From positions 573-34,575 of the forward strand of contig NZ_JQKE01000026.1 in the NCBI RefSeq assembly GCF_000745895.1: DNA of 34,003 nt. The letters run 5' to 3'. Each line of letters starts with the position of its first letter. The stretch's first letter is position 1. The DNA comes from Stenoxybacter acetivorans DSM 19021. GTDB lineage: Bacteria; Pseudomonadota; Gammaproteobacteria; Burkholderiales; Neisseriaceae. Positions 1-8,361 of the stretch are shown one piece after another. Under the pieces are notes generated by a model. The model ran no database searches and was not told where the DNA came from. It saw nothing but the letters and a program-made list of their open reading frames with translations. Both the position numbers and the translations under genes were made by a program.

Positions 1-52
1 TTTGATTGCTGCATTTGATTGCTGCATTTGATTGCTGCATTTGATTGCGGCA
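1..52. repeat. 13-bp tandem repeat, four copies
   Basis: Three perfect copies of TTTGATTGCTGCA (1-13, 14-26, 27-39) are followed by a fourth with one change (40-52, T to G at its tenth base). The array starts at the window edge, so it may extend further left. The unit is not a multiple of three, so copy-number change would shift a reading frame if the array were coding. One frame on the minus strand stays open across it, but I see no gene to attach it to. Confidence 0.9.
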
Positions 53-63
53 GAAGCAGGTTT

Positions 64-108
64 TTTCAGGCAGCCTATGATTATCTATCGGTGGCTGTCT
101 GAAATTTT
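64..108. terminator. Uptake-sequence inverted repeat, probable terminator
   Basis: TTTCAGGCAGCC (64-75) pairs with GGCTGTCTGAAA (93-104) over 12 bp with one G-T wobble and a 17-nt loop, followed by TTTT. The left arm plus the next T is a full uptake sequence (TTCAGGCAGCCT, 65-76); the right arm is diverged. The T-run suggests termination of a rightward transcript entering from the left. It is about 270 bp beyond the ruvA stop, so its link to ruvA is weak. Confidence 0.5.
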
Positions 109-379
109 ATGAAAAACAGGAAAGTAACGAAGCTCGCCCCTTCTATTGCTTTTCCAAGGCATAAAAGGTTCTACTTTTTTTCATTGAATATTGGTCAATT
201 CTAATCTATCTATTTGTTTATTATGAACCATGTTGCTAAATGCCTACAGACCCCAGATAAACCATTCAATTTAAACTGCCAAACTAAATGTCGCTTTCTG
301 ATTCCAAAAATAATTAATCCTGTTCATTTGGTTTTGTTTTTCCGAAAATGATTTGCTCATCTTTATAAATACTTGTGAG

Positions 380-961
380 CTATTTCAGCATATTTTTCAA
401 AGCCTGCCGTACACCTTCACTCACATCAATATTTTCAGGCAGCCCTTTGCAAGCTGCTTGTGCTTCGCGTTCGGTATAGCCCAAAGCCAGTAAGGTATTG
501 ATGATGTCATCGTGTTGGTTGATGAATGAAGTTGCTTGTTCGGGGTTCGGCACATAAAAATCCGTTAATTTACCGCGCAGTTCCAAAATCATGCGTTCGG
601 CGGTTTTTTTGCCGATTCCGGGTGCGGCAGACAGGCGTTTGATGTCTTCATTTGCCACGGCTTGCGCCAATTCCGCGCTGTTCATTGCCGATAAAATGCC
701 CAAGGCAATTTTCGCGCCGATGCCCGATACTTTTATTAATTGGCGAAATGTTTCACGTTCTGCTCGTTCAATAAAACCGAATAATAGATGGGCATCTTCA
801 CGAATAATCTGCTGGGTGTGGAGTTGTACGCGCTCATTCAATGGCGGCAAGGCATAAAAGGTTTGCATGGATACGTCGATTTCGTAAGCAACACCTTGCA
901 CGTCCACCAGTACTTTGGGTGGTTGTTTTTCAATCAAAATTCCGGTTAAACGGCTAATCAT
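380..961 (-). CDS. ruvA: Holliday junction branch migration protein RuvA
   Basis: RuvA binds four-way DNA junctions as a tetramer and loads the RuvB motor during recombinational repair. The 193-residue length is normal. The N-terminal OB-fold domain (about 1-62) carries the acidic pin residues E55-D56, at the same numbers as in E. coli. Two helix-hairpin-helix motifs follow: around 71-90 (VSGIGAKIA) and 107-126 (APGIGKKTA). A C-terminal domain (about 149-193) is the part that contacts RuvB in the family. It is the last of three leftward genes, 9 bp after the DUF1289 gene. ruvB is not adjacent. The gene contains an 11-of-12 match to the uptake sequence near 434-444. Confidence 0.97.
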   Translation of the reverse strand: MISRLTGILIEKQPPKVLVDVQGVAYEIDVSMQTFYALPPLNERVQLHTQQIIREDAHLLFGFIERAERETFRQLIKVSGIGAKIALGILSAMNSAELAQAVANEDIKRLSAAPGIGKKTAERMILELRGKLTDFYVPNPEQATSFINQHDDIINTLLALGYTEREAQAACKGLPENIDVSEGVRQALKNMLK

Positions 962-970
962 GCTTTTTCC

Positions 971-1222
971 TTAAAACTCAAAACTATTTTGCGGCGAGGT
1001 GTTGTCTGCGGATATTGGCTGCTGCCTTGTTTGTTCTTGTAAATCGCGCTTTTTGCGCAGCCGGCACAGGCGCAAAATTTTTTGTTTTTCTGCATCACTG
1101 AATTTCAACCAATATTGCCTCTCTTCCCGCCGACGATAACAACCTTTGCAAAAGCCTTTGGGGTTGGTATCACAAACGCCTTTGCATGGGTTGGGAATGG
1201 TGAAAAATTCAAGCTGTTCCAT
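971..1222 (-). CDS. DUF1289 family small cysteine-rich protein
   Basis: This 83-residue protein has four cysteines near its N-terminus spaced C-x3-C-x7-C-x2-C (C13, C17, C25, C28; PCKGVCDTNPKGFCKGCYRR), then a basic helical stretch. That is the DUF1289 pattern, a family of small, presumably metal-binding proteins with no firmly assigned function. The C-terminal 20 or so residues are polar and look disordered. It lies between aceK (44 bp upstream) and ruvA (9 bp downstream) on the same strand, so it is probably co-transcribed with ruvA. The cysteines suggest a zinc or Fe-S site, but that is inference. Confidence 0.85.
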   Translation of the reverse strand: MEQLEFFTIPNPCKGVCDTNPKGFCKGCYRRREERQYWLKFSDAEKQKILRLCRLRKKRDLQEQTRQQPISADNTSPQNSFEF

Positions 1223-1266
1223 AAGGTAACAATGGGTGAAATTACTGATTTATGAGTTAATGTTTT

Positions 1267-3054
1267 TTATACGTCCGGTTTATCGGCAGCATCAGTTTGC
1301 ACGGTACACACGTAAAAGCGGGCAGACTGCGGATAGGGGAAAAAATCTTCCAGAATACCCGCTTGAAGACGTTCTTTTTTTTGCTGCCAAAATTCAGGGG
1401 TGAGCAGATCGCGGTGGTGTTGCAAAAATACTTGGCGCACATCAGGTTCACCCAAAAGGAAGGGGCCGAATTCTTCAGGGAATACATCGCCTTTATTCAC
1501 GGGATACCACACTTCTCCCGACATTTCGTATTCGGGATTGGGTGCTTCGGGAATGGCGCGAAAATTGCAGTCGGTCATGTATTCAATTTCGTCGTAGTCG
1601 TAGAAAATCACGCGTCCAAAGCGCGTCATGCCAAAATTTTTGTAGAGCATGTCTCCGGGGAAAATATTGGCGGCGGCAAGCTCTTTGAGTGCGTAGCCAT
1701 AATCAATAACGGCGGCGGCTTTGGCTTGCGGATCGGCAATTTGCATAAACAAATTCAATGGTTTGAGTCGGTATTCGATATAAACGTGTTTTACAATCAA
1801 TAAATCGTCGGTTTCTTCAATTTGGGTGGGTGCGAGTGTATGCAGTTCTTGCAATAAATCCGGGTGGCAGCGAGATTTGGGCAGGGCGACATTGGAAAAT
1901 TCCAGTGTATCAGCCATGCGGCCAACGCGGTCGTGCCGTTTTACCAGTAAGTATTTTTCGCGTACATAATCGCGGTCAAAATCTTTATTGGGACCGAATT
2001 TATCTTTAATGACTTTAAATACATAGGGAAATGAGGGTAAGGTAAATACACTCATTACCAAGCCTTTTACGCCCGGTGCCAGAATAAATTGGTCATACGA
2101 ATATTCCAGATGCCGATGAAACTCGCGGTAAAAAATATTTTTACCCTGTTTTTGTAAGCCCAGCATGGTGTATAAATCGCCAACCGAACGGGTGGGCAGC
2201 ATGGTTTGTAAAAACTGTACATAGCCTGAAGGCACGGGCATGTCTACCAGAAAATAAGCGCGGGCAAACGAAAACAATACGCCGATTTGCTGCGCATCGA
2301 AGAGCGCGGCATCAACAAACAAACCGGGTGAACCGTCATCACAGCTGCCGTGAACAACAGCAAAAGCAAAAGGGTAGCGCACATTGCCGTTGATGATTTG
2401 TCCGAATACATACGCGCTTTTGTTGCGGTAAAACGCGCTGTTCAATACTTGTAAATGCAAATTCAATTCGCCTAAGGGCCAATCGCCGCGCATGCGTTGT
2501 TTGGCGGCGCGCAGAATATTGGCAACATCGCGCCCCAGATTCACAAACGGGATTTGCCAGTTAAACTGGCGGAAAACCCGTTTCAGGCAGCCTCTTAAAC
2601 CTTGTTCATTGGGATAAAATGCATTAAAGGTATGCGGTTCGGAATCAATGTATTCGGTGGAAATTGCCGGTTTAACAAAGATAAATTGGTTGTTGTAATA
2701 CTCTTTGTCCAGAATTTGTGTGGACACGGAATTAAAAAAAGTTTCTGCCAATTCCGGTTGTTTGTGATTAACCAATAAGGCAATGTATTCGATTTTTGCC
2801 AACACCCAGACGTCATCGCTCAATAGATTTGCCATGACCTCGCGGCGCAATACTTCAATGGCTTCGTGCACGCGGTCGTCATACATTTGGATACGGTCGG
2901 CAACCAACTGTTGAATGCCGTGCCAATCGGCTTGCTCAAACAATTCTTTCGCCTGCGAACTGGCGGCGCGAAACATACGGTAGTGTTTATTGAAGCCGTC
3001 TAAAATGGTGGCAGCCACCAAGTGGGCTTGTTCGTGCATTAAATTCAGACTCAT
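1267..3054 (-). CDS. aceK: Isocitrate dehydrogenase kinase/phosphatase AceK
   Basis: AceK reversibly phosphorylates isocitrate dehydrogenase and so sets the split of isocitrate between the TCA cycle and the glyoxylate bypass. The protein is 595 residues (E. coli 578). The kinase core is well conserved: the ATP-site lysine lies in YVFKVIKDKFG (K347, by alignment to E. coli K336), the catalytic segment is FPGDMLYKNFG (D468, N473), and the metal-binding motif is FYDYDEIEYM (D486, D488). The N-terminal regulatory half (about 1-300) is complete. No aceA or aceB lies beside it, unlike the enterobacterial aceBAK operon. A full uptake sequence sits inside the gene at 2582-2593. Confidence 0.97.
   Translation of the reverse strand: MSLNLMHEQAHLVAATILDGFNKHYRMFRAASSQAKELFEQADWHGIQQLVADRIQMYDDRVHEAIEVLRREVMANLLSDDVWVLAKIEYIALLVNHKQPELAETFFNSVSTQILDKEYYNNQFIFVKPAISTEYIDSEPHTFNAFYPNEQGLRGCLKRVFRQFNWQIPFVNLGRDVANILRAAKQRMRGDWPLGELNLHLQVLNSAFYRNKSAYVFGQIINGNVRYPFAFAVVHGSCDDGSPGLFVDAALFDAQQIGVLFSFARAYFLVDMPVPSGYVQFLQTMLPTRSVGDLYTMLGLQKQGKNIFYREFHRHLEYSYDQFILAPGVKGLVMSVFTLPSFPYVFKVIKDKFGPNKDFDRDYVREKYLLVKRHDRVGRMADTLEFSNVALPKSRCHPDLLQELHTLAPTQIEETDDLLIVKHVYIEYRLKPLNLFMQIADPQAKAAAVIDYGYALKELAAANIFPGDMLYKNFGMTRFGRVIFYDYDEIEYMTDCNFRAIPEAPNPEYEMSGEVWYPVNKGDVFPEEFGPFLLGEPDVRQVFLQHHRDLLTPEFWQQKKERLQAGILEDFFPYPQSARFYVCTVQTDAADKPDV
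2582..2593 (-). repeat. DNA uptake sequence (AGGCTGCCTGAA on minus)
   Basis: An exact 12-mer, read TTCAGGCAGCCT on the plus strand, inside aceK. It marks this gene as core sequence adapted to species-specific natural transformation. Confidence 0.85.
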
Positions 3055-3525
3055 GTTTTCTCCGTTGTATTTGTTTTGGGTATTTTAAATACAGCTTGCT
3101 GTTTTTGAGTAAAGATTTTTTGGCGGTGTTCGCCATAACAAGCGATATGGCTTGGCAGCGGCTGTGTCAATGGCTGTTTATTATCGGCAATTTTGAATGG
3201 CAGTGTAAAGAAAATAGCTCAGGAAAACCACAAAAATCAAAGTGTTTTTGCTGCGGTTGCTGCCGGCTTGTTGATTGGTAATTGATTGGTGAACGGTGTG
3301 TGATAGTCGGCAGAAATGGGGTTTGCGGGTACAATATTCAGCTTCTCAGAAAAACAATGCCGCATCAGCGTGTGTTGGTAATAAAGTTGCTTTTTAAGAT
3401 GAAAAATTTTAAAAAATAACTTAAATAATTGGTTTTGCTTTTCGATAATGAAATGATGAGTGGTTTCGCACAGTAAAAGCAAATACATCAGATCGGCTGA
3501 AAGCGGGCGACAGGGTGATAAAACA
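3055..3525. other. Divergent intergenic region, aceK / murD
   Basis: This 471-bp region separates leftward aceK from rightward murD and must hold both promoters. I could not fix either one. A GATAAT at 3444-3449 is a possible murD -10, with only a weak TTAAAT 17 bp upstream. An 11-bp tandem duplication with one mismatch (TTGATTGGTAA then TTGATTGGTGA, 3271-3292) is the only repeat noticed. Short open frames here have no recognisable protein features and no good ribosome-binding site. Confidence 0.5.
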
Positions 3526-4866
3526 ATGATGATTTGGCAAAATAAAAAAGTATTGGTTATGGGGCTGGGCAGCACAGGTGTGTCGCTGTTGTCGTTTTTA
3601 GCGCAAACAGAAGCGCAGGCGGCAGGTTATGATGAACATTTGAGCGAAGAACGGCGTGAGGCATTGCAGCAGCAGTTTGCCGTACCATTATTTTCAGGTA
3701 GCCTGAATAACGAATTATTAAGCCAATTTGACATATTGGCGTTAAGCCCGGGTGTGAGTGAACGGTTGCCTGTTTTTGCGGCGTTTAAAGCAGCGGGCGG
3801 GCAGATTATCGGCGATGTCGCCATTTTGGCGGATTTGCTTATTGGCAGCGGCAGCAAAGTGATTGCCATTACCGGGGCGAACGGCAAAACCACCACCACC
3901 AGTTTGGTGGGGTTTTTGTGTGAACGCTGCGGGCTGGATACGGTAACCGCGGGCAATATCGGCACACCGGTTTTAGATGCTTATCTGGCAAGGCAGGGCA
4001 AAGCGGCCGATGTTTGGGTGTTGGAATTATCCAGCTTTCAGTTGGAAACCACCGAAAATCTCAACGCCGATGCGGCGGTGGTATTGAATATTTCCGAAGA
4101 TCATTTAGACCGCTACGATGATTTATTGGACTACGCCCACACCAAAGACCGTATTTTTCGCGGACAAGGCGTACAGGTGTTGAATGCCGATGATGTATTT
4201 TGCCGTGCCATGAAACGCCCTGACCGCACGGTGAAATGGTTTTCTCTGAAAGAAACAACAGATTATTATTGGCAAGACGGTGCATTATTTGCCGATAAAG
4301 ATATGTTGCTGCCGCAAAATGAATTGGCTTTGCAGGGGCGGCACAATGCTGCCAATGTGTTGGCGGCGTTGGCTTTGTGCGAAGCCATCGGCTTGCCGCG
4401 TGATGCGTTATTGCGTCATGTGCGCGATTTTAAAGGCTTGCCGCACCGTGTGGAAAAAGTGGCAGACATCGGCGGTGTGTGTTTTATTGACGACTCCAAA
4501 GGCACAAATGTTGGTGCAACTTGTGCCGCGATTGAAGGATTTGATATGCCGCTGGTGTTGATTGCAGGCGGTTTGGGCAAGGGGCAAAATTTTACGCCGT
4601 TGGCGGCGGCATTGCGCCATAAGGCACGGGCAGTATTGTTGATCGGGCGAGATGCCGCACAAATCGGCGCGGTATTAAACGGCGAAGGGTATCCGATTGA
4701 ATATGCCGACAGCTTGGAAACCGCTGTTGAACGTGCTTATCGGCTGGCACAAAGCGGTGATGCCGTTTTGCTCAGCCCCGCTTGTGCCAGTATGGATATG
4801 TTCCGTGATTATGCACACCGCAGCCAAGTATTTATTGAAGCGGTTTACCGCTTACAGGCAGCCTGA
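3526..4866 (+). CDS. murD: UDP-N-acetylmuramoylalanine--D-glutamate ligase MurD
   Basis: MurD is the cytoplasmic ATP-dependent ligase that adds D-glutamate to UDP-MurNAc-L-Ala. From the start at 3526 the protein is 446 residues. Visible motifs: Rossmann-like N-terminus (VMGLGSTG), P-loop GANGKTTTT (117-125), EDHLDRY (191-197), the lysine of HTKDRIF (K208, the carbamylated lysine of the family), HNAAN (273-277) and DDSKGTN (322-328). The frame is open back to an ATG at 3460, but those 22 residues are non-homologous and AGGGTG at 3512-3517 supports 3526. The stop is 2 bp before ftsW. An Eikenella-type uptake variant lies at 3693-3704 and a Kingella-type copy spans the stop codon. Confidence 0.96.
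   Translation: MMIWQNKKVLVMGLGSTGVSLLSFLAQTEAQAAGYDEHLSEERREALQQQFAVPLFSGSLNNELLSQFDILALSPGVSERLPVFAAFKAAGGQIIGDVAILADLLIGSGSKVIAITGANGKTTTTSLVGFLCERCGLDTVTAGNIGTPVLDAYLARQGKAADVWVLELSSFQLETTENLNADAAVVLNISEDHLDRYDDLLDYAHTKDRIFRGQGVQVLNADDVFCRAMKRPDRTVKWFSLKETTDYYWQDGALFADKDMLLPQNELALQGRHNAANVLAALALCEAIGLPRDALLRHVRDFKGLPHRVEKVADIGGVCFIDDSKGTNVGATCAAIEGFDMPLVLIAGGLGKGQNFTPLAAALRHKARAVLLIGRDAAQIGAVLNGEGYPIEYADSLETAVERAYRLAQSGDAVLLSPACASMDMFRDYAHRSQVFIEAVYRLQAA
3693..3704 (-). repeat. Variant DNA uptake sequence (AGGCTACCTGAA on minus)
   Basis: TTCAGGTAGCCT on the plus strand, inside murD. It differs by one base from the main form in this window and equals the dialect described for Eikenella. 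Confidence 0.6.
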
Positions 4867-4867
4867 A
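4856..4867 (+). repeat. Variant DNA uptake sequence (AGGCAGCCTGAA)
   Basis: This 12-mer covers the murD stop codon. It equals the Kingella-type dialect and differs by one base from the main form here. Confidence 0.6.
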
Positions 4868-4868
4868 A

Positions 4869-6029
4869 ATGATGATTATTCCGCCGCCGCAACCGATTGA
4901 ACGCAAACTTTTATACCGCGGCAATACTTTTGATGTGTCGCTGGTCTGGATGGTTTTATTGCTGCTGGGTTTTGGCTGGGTGATGGTGTATTCCGCATCA
5001 TCGGCTTACGCGCTGGCAGATAGAGGTAATGCGTATTTTTACGCCATACGGCACGGTGCTTTTTTATGTATTGGCTTGTTTTTTCTGTGGGTAACAACCA
5101 AAATTCCGCTGAAGATTTGGTGCAGCCGCTCTGTTATGGTGTTGGTGTGCAGCTTGTTGCTGCTTGCGTTGGTATATTTTATCGGTACAGAGGTTAATGG
5201 TGCACGGCGTTGGCTGCGCTTGGGACCGGTGAATATTCAAGCCTCCGAGGTGTTTAAATTGGCAGTGATTGTGTATTTGTCGGGTTTTATTATGCGGCGG
5301 GTGCATGAATTAAGCCGGTTAAAGCGCGTGTGGTGGGTGATGCTGCCGATCGGACTGGGCTTGTGGCTGGTGCTGCGTGAGCCGGACTTGGGTTCGGTGG
5401 TGGTTATCAGTATTATCGCCGTGGGTTTGTTGTTTTTGGCGGGTTTGCCGTGGAAATGGTTTGGTTTAACCGTATTGCTGGGTGTGCTTGTTATTGCTGC
5501 ATTGATTGTCAGCGAGCCTTATCGGCTGGTGCGGGTCAGCACTTTTCTTGACCCGTGGCAAGACCCTTTGAACACCGGTTATCAGCTGTCGCAATCGCTG
5601 ATGTCAATCGGGCGCGGCTATTGGAAAGGCATGGGCTTGGGCGCGGGCATCGGGCAGCGGTTTTTCCTGCCCGAAGCGCATACTGATTTTATTTTTGCCA
5701 TTATCAGCGAAGAATTGGGTTTTATCGGCGGTTCATTGCTGGCAATGTGCTATGGCTGGCTGGTTTGGCGTGCGGCGGCGATTGGCAGACAGGCGCATAA
5801 TTTGGGACAGCTGTTTGGTTCTTTGCTTGCCTACGGTGTAACCATTTGGGTGGGTGTGCAAAGTTTTTTCAATATCGGCGTGAATATGGGTTTGCTGCCT
5901 ACCAAAGGCTTAACCTTGCCGCTGATTTCCTACGGCGGCTCTTCTATGGTGATGATGTTGATTGCTTTGGGGCTGCTGATACGGGTGGACATCGAAAATC
6001 GCATGGTGATTCGCGGTTTTCGGGTGTGA
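4869..6029 (+). CDS. ftsW: Septal peptidoglycan glycosyltransferase FtsW
   Basis: FtsW is the SEDS-family polymerase that makes septal glycan strands with its partner penicillin-binding protein (FtsI). The 386-residue protein is almost entirely membrane helices (about ten). Diagnostic motifs: GARRWL (111-116); PEAHTDFIFA at 268-277, with D273 corresponding to the essential aspartate (E. coli D297); and the C-terminal LLPTKGLTLPLISYGGSS (342-359). These favour FtsW over RodA, as does the position between murD and murG. It starts 2 bp after the murD stop, so translation is probably coupled. Confidence 0.96.
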   Translation: MMIIPPPQPIERKLLYRGNTFDVSLVWMVLLLLGFGWVMVYSASSAYALADRGNAYFYAIRHGAFLCIGLFFLWVTTKIPLKIWCSRSVMVLVCSLLLLALVYFIGTEVNGARRWLRLGPVNIQASEVFKLAVIVYLSGFIMRRVHELSRLKRVWWVMLPIGLGLWLVLREPDLGSVVVISIIAVGLLFLAGLPWKWFGLTVLLGVLVIAALIVSEPYRLVRVSTFLDPWQDPLNTGYQLSQSLMSIGRGYWKGMGLGAGIGQRFFLPEAHTDFIFAIISEELGFIGGSLLAMCYGWLVWRAAAIGRQAHNLGQLFGSLLAYGVTIWVGVQSFFNIGVNMGLLPTKGLTLPLISYGGSSMVMMLIALGLLIRVDIENRMVIRGFRV

Positions 6030-6072
6030 GTTTTGGGTGTTCGGCAGCTCTTGAAAAACGGAGAACGCGTAA

Positions 6073-7152
6073 ATGGACGGTAAAACTTTTCTTTTGATGG
6101 CGGGCGGCACCGGCGGTCATATTTTTCCCGCTTTGGCGGTTGCCCAATCACTGCGCAAACGCGGTCATCACGTGATTTGGCTCGGCAGTGAAGATGCGAT
6201 GGAAACGCGTATTGTGCCGCAATATGATATTCACTTGGAAACTTTGGCAATCAAAGGTGTGCGCGGCAATGGTTTAAAACGCAAGCTGATGCTGCCGTTT
6301 ACCTTATGGAAAACCGTTCAGGCAGCCTTGAAAATGATTAAACAGCATCGCATCGATGCGGTGATTGGTTTTGGCGGATTTGTTACCTTTCCCGGCGGCA
6401 TCGCGGCAAAATTAGCAGGTATTCCGCTGATTATTCATGAACAAAATGCCATTGCCGGTTTGTCGAATAAAGTATTGTCGCATTTGGCCAATCAAATATT
6501 GTGTGCGTTTCCGCAGGTTTTTACCCAACAAAAAGGGCAGTGGGTGGGCAATCCTGTGCGTGCGGATATTGCCGCATTGCCCGAACCGTCTGTTCGCTTT
6601 GCCAATCGCGAAGGCGCGCTGCGTTTGCGGGTGCTCGGCGGCAGTTTGGGTGCGGACGCACTTAATCAAATCTTGCCTGAAGCCTTGGCATTGCTGCCTG
6701 AAAACGAACGCCCGCAAGTTTTACACCAAACAGGGCGCGGCAGATTATCAGGCGTAGAGGCACGTTATCATTCGGTGGGTGTGGAAGCGTTGTGTGTGGA
6801 ATTTGTTGATGACATGGCGGCACTTTATCGCGATGCCGACATATTGCTGTGCCGCGCAGGCGCATTAACCATTGCCGAATTAACCGTTGCCGGCGCAGGT
6901 GCGTTGCTTGTGCCGTTTCCTTTTGCTGTGGACGATCACCAAACCGCCAATGCCCGCTATCTGGCACAAGCGGGTGCAGGGTTGCTGTTGCCGCAGGCGC
7001 AATTAACCGCGCAAAAATTGGCACAAGTTTTGGGCGGCTTAACGCGGGAACAATGTTTGCAGTGGGCAATTCAAGCCAGAACGCTGGCGCAGCCGGACAG
7101 TGCTGATAAAGTGGCAGAAATTGCCGTCGAAACGGTTGCCAAGTACGATTAA
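6073..7152 (+). CDS. murG: Lipid II synthase MurG (UDP-GlcNAc transferase)
   Basis: MurG transfers GlcNAc from UDP-GlcNAc to lipid I on the inner face of the membrane, completing lipid II. The protein is 359 residues with two Rossmann-like domains: GGTGGHIFPA (11-20) in the N-terminal acceptor domain, GGSLGA (189-194), and RAGALTIAEL (261-270), whose E269 lies in the UDP-GlcNAc site. A ribosome-binding site GGAG lies about 10 bp before the ATG. In most relatives murC follows, but here a SirB2-family gene does. A full uptake sequence lies at 6317-6328. Confidence 0.97.
   Translation: MDGKTFLLMAGGTGGHIFPALAVAQSLRKRGHHVIWLGSEDAMETRIVPQYDIHLETLAIKGVRGNGLKRKLMLPFTLWKTVQAALKMIKQHRIDAVIGFGGFVTFPGGIAAKLAGIPLIIHEQNAIAGLSNKVLSHLANQILCAFPQVFTQQKGQWVGNPVRADIAALPEPSVRFANREGALRLRVLGGSLGADALNQILPEALALLPENERPQVLHQTGRGRLSGVEARYHSVGVEALCVEFVDDMAALYRDADILLCRAGALTIAELTVAGAGALLVPFPFAVDDHQTANARYLAQAGAGLLLPQAQLTAQKLAQVLGGLTREQCLQWAIQARTLAQPDSADKVAEIAVETVAKYD
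6317..6328 (-). repeat. DNA uptake sequence (AGGCTGCCTGAA on minus)
   Basis: An exact TTCAGGCAGCCT on the plus strand, inside murG. Confidence 0.85.
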
Positions 7153-7171
7153 AAGTTTGTTTCTCTAATTA

Positions 7172-7222
7172 AAATGCCGAAAAATTCAAATGCTTTATGA
7201 TAAAAAATAAAGCATGGCATTT
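7172..7222 (+). terminator. Nested hairpins after murG, possible terminator
   Basis: An inner 9-bp stem (ATGCTTTAT, 7190-7198, with ATAAAGCAT, 7207-7215) is enclosed by a second 7-bp pairing (AAATGCC, 7172-7178, with GGCATTT, 7216-7222). It starts 19 bp after the murG stop. A classic U-tract is missing, so termination is plausible but not certain. Confidence 0.4.
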
Positions 7223-7278
7223 GCTGTTTCATTTGCTTGAACGGCAATAAATGAATGACCGCGCCTGCATCGGCATTT

Positions 7279-7290
7279 TTCAGGCAGCCT
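7279..7290 (-). repeat. DNA uptake sequence (AGGCTGCCTGAA on minus)
   Basis: An exact TTCAGGCAGCCT in the short gap before the SirB2-family gene. Its position supports the downstream start at 7315 for that gene, because the longer frame would have to translate through it. Confidence 0.8.
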
Positions 7291-7314
7291 GTTTATCTCT
7301 TTTACAGACACACG

Positions 7315-7689
7315 ATGTACCTCATCGTTAAATACGGTCATCTGACTTTTGTTGCATTCACTTTTATTTTATTCAATCTGCGCGTGGGTCTGAGACAGGC
7401 AATGCCCGCCAAACCCTTGCCCAAATTGCTGCGTATTTTGCCGCATTTAAACGATACTTTATTGCTGATAACCGGCTTGTGGCTGATTCATCTCACGCGC
7501 TGGATACCATTTGTTAACGCCAACTGGCTGGGCGTGAAACTGATTTTTTTGGTGCTGTATGTACTTTGGGGTGCGCTGGCATTGCGTATTGCGCCGCGCA
7601 GTAAACGCGGTTTATTTGCCTATGGCATGGCAATGTGCTGTTTTGCCGCCATTGTGCTGTTGGCTTGGTTTAAACCGCTATTGTGGTGA
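7315..7689 (+). CDS. SirB2-family integral membrane protein
   Basis: From the start at 7315 this is a 124-residue protein with about four membrane helices: near 8-25, 44-62, 70-90 and 98-118. Motifs HLTFVAFTFILFNLR and LNDTLLLITGLWL fit the SirB2 family (named from a Salmonella invasion-regulator region). Its biochemical role is unknown to me. The frame opens at 7255, but the extra 20 residues are low-quality and include an uptake sequence, so I prefer 7315. It stands between murG and the methyltransferase gene and shows no evident functional tie to either. Confidence 0.8.
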   Translation: MYLIVKYGHLTFVAFTFILFNLRVGLRQAMPAKPLPKLLRILPHLNDTLLLITGLWLIHLTRWIPFVNANWLGVKLIFLVLYVLWGALALRIAPRSKRGLFAYGMAMCCFAAIVLLAWFKPLLW

Positions 7690-7720
7690 ATAAAAATCAA
7701 GCCAAGCGCGAAACAAAACC

Positions 7721-8290
7721 ATGCTTTTAGAAAACAGCCTTGCTTTTTCACACAGCTTATTGTCCCGCCATGTACAAGCGGGCGATATTGTGGTTGATGC
7801 CACCGCAGGTAATGGGCATGACACGGTATTTCTGGCGCAGTATGTCGGTGAATACGGGCAAGTTTATGCGTTTGATATTCAAGAAATTGCTTTGCAGCGC
7901 ACACAAGAGCGATTGCAGCAAGCCAAGCTCGCAAAACGTGTTCAATTGATTCATGCGTCTCATGCGGATTTGGCAGAGTATGTACCGCCCAATATTGCCA
8001 CCGTGATGTTTAACTTTGGCTATCTGCCCGGCGGCGATAAGCAATTGAGCACCCAAACCCACAGTAGCCTTGCGGCATTGCAGTCGGCGTTGAAACTGTT
8101 GGCGGTGGGCGGGGTTGTCAGTGCGGTACTGTACCCGGGGCATTTTGCAGGCGCAGCAGAAAGCGCGGCGGTGTTGCAGTGGGCGCAAAATTTGCCGCAG
8201 CAAGCATTTTCGGTATTGCAATATGGGTTTATCAATCAACGCAATCAACCGCCGATTTTGTTGGTGATTGAGAAGCTAAGATGCACATAA
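7721..8290 (+). CDS. MnmM/YtqB-like class I SAM methyltransferase
   Basis: This 189-residue Rossmann-fold methyltransferase has the SAM-binding motif DATAGNGHDT (26-35), an acidic residue closing strand 2 (FDIQ, D52), and the family signature NFGYLPGGDK (98-107) in place of a DPPY motif. The family was long called putative rRNA methylase. Its Bacillus member YtqB has been reported as MnmM, which makes the final methylation of the wobble base mnm5s2U in certain tRNAs. That activity is a reasonable inference here, not shown. Only 31 bp separate it from the SirB2-family gene, so co-transcription is likely. It is the last ordinary gene before the AT-rich cassette. Confidence 0.8.
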   Translation: MLLENSLAFSHSLLSRHVQAGDIVVDATAGNGHDTVFLAQYVGEYGQVYAFDIQEIALQRTQERLQQAKLAKRVQLIHASHADLAEYVPPNIATVMFNFGYLPGGDKQLSTQTHSSLAALQSALKLLAVGGVVSAVLYPGHFAGAAESAAVLQWAQNLPQQAFSVLQYGFINQRNQPPILLVIEKLRCT

Positions 8291-8361
8291 ACCAATGAAA
8301 GATTTCCTGAAAAACTGGTGATTTTTTCCATATTCAGCTACACTGAGCAGGTTGAGAAAAC

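Larger units (their letters stand above)
1..379. other. Non-coding stretch downstream of ruvA
   Basis: No convincing gene is seen. The stretch contains the 13-bp tandem repeat at 1-52 and an uptake-sequence hairpin at 64-104. From about 110 to 379 it is AT-rich with no recognisable RNA gene or strong hairpin. It lies downstream of the leftward ruvA gene and beside whatever gene lies left of the window. Confidence 0.6.

Noticed and set aside
1-52. CRISPR array
   Set aside because: The 13-bp units are directly adjacent with no spacers and no cas genes nearby.
355-380. Terminator at the ruvA stop (GCTCA / TGAGC)
   Set aside because: Only a 5-bp stem with a 16-nt loop and no T-run.
3460-3525. 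Longer N-terminus for MurD
   Set aside because: The 22 extra residues do not fit the MurD N-terminus; AGGGTG upstream of 3526 and family length favour the shorter form.
3237-3575. 112-codon open frame on the minus strand between aceK and murD, running into murD
   Set aside because: It overlaps the murD start, has no ribosome-binding site and resembles no family.
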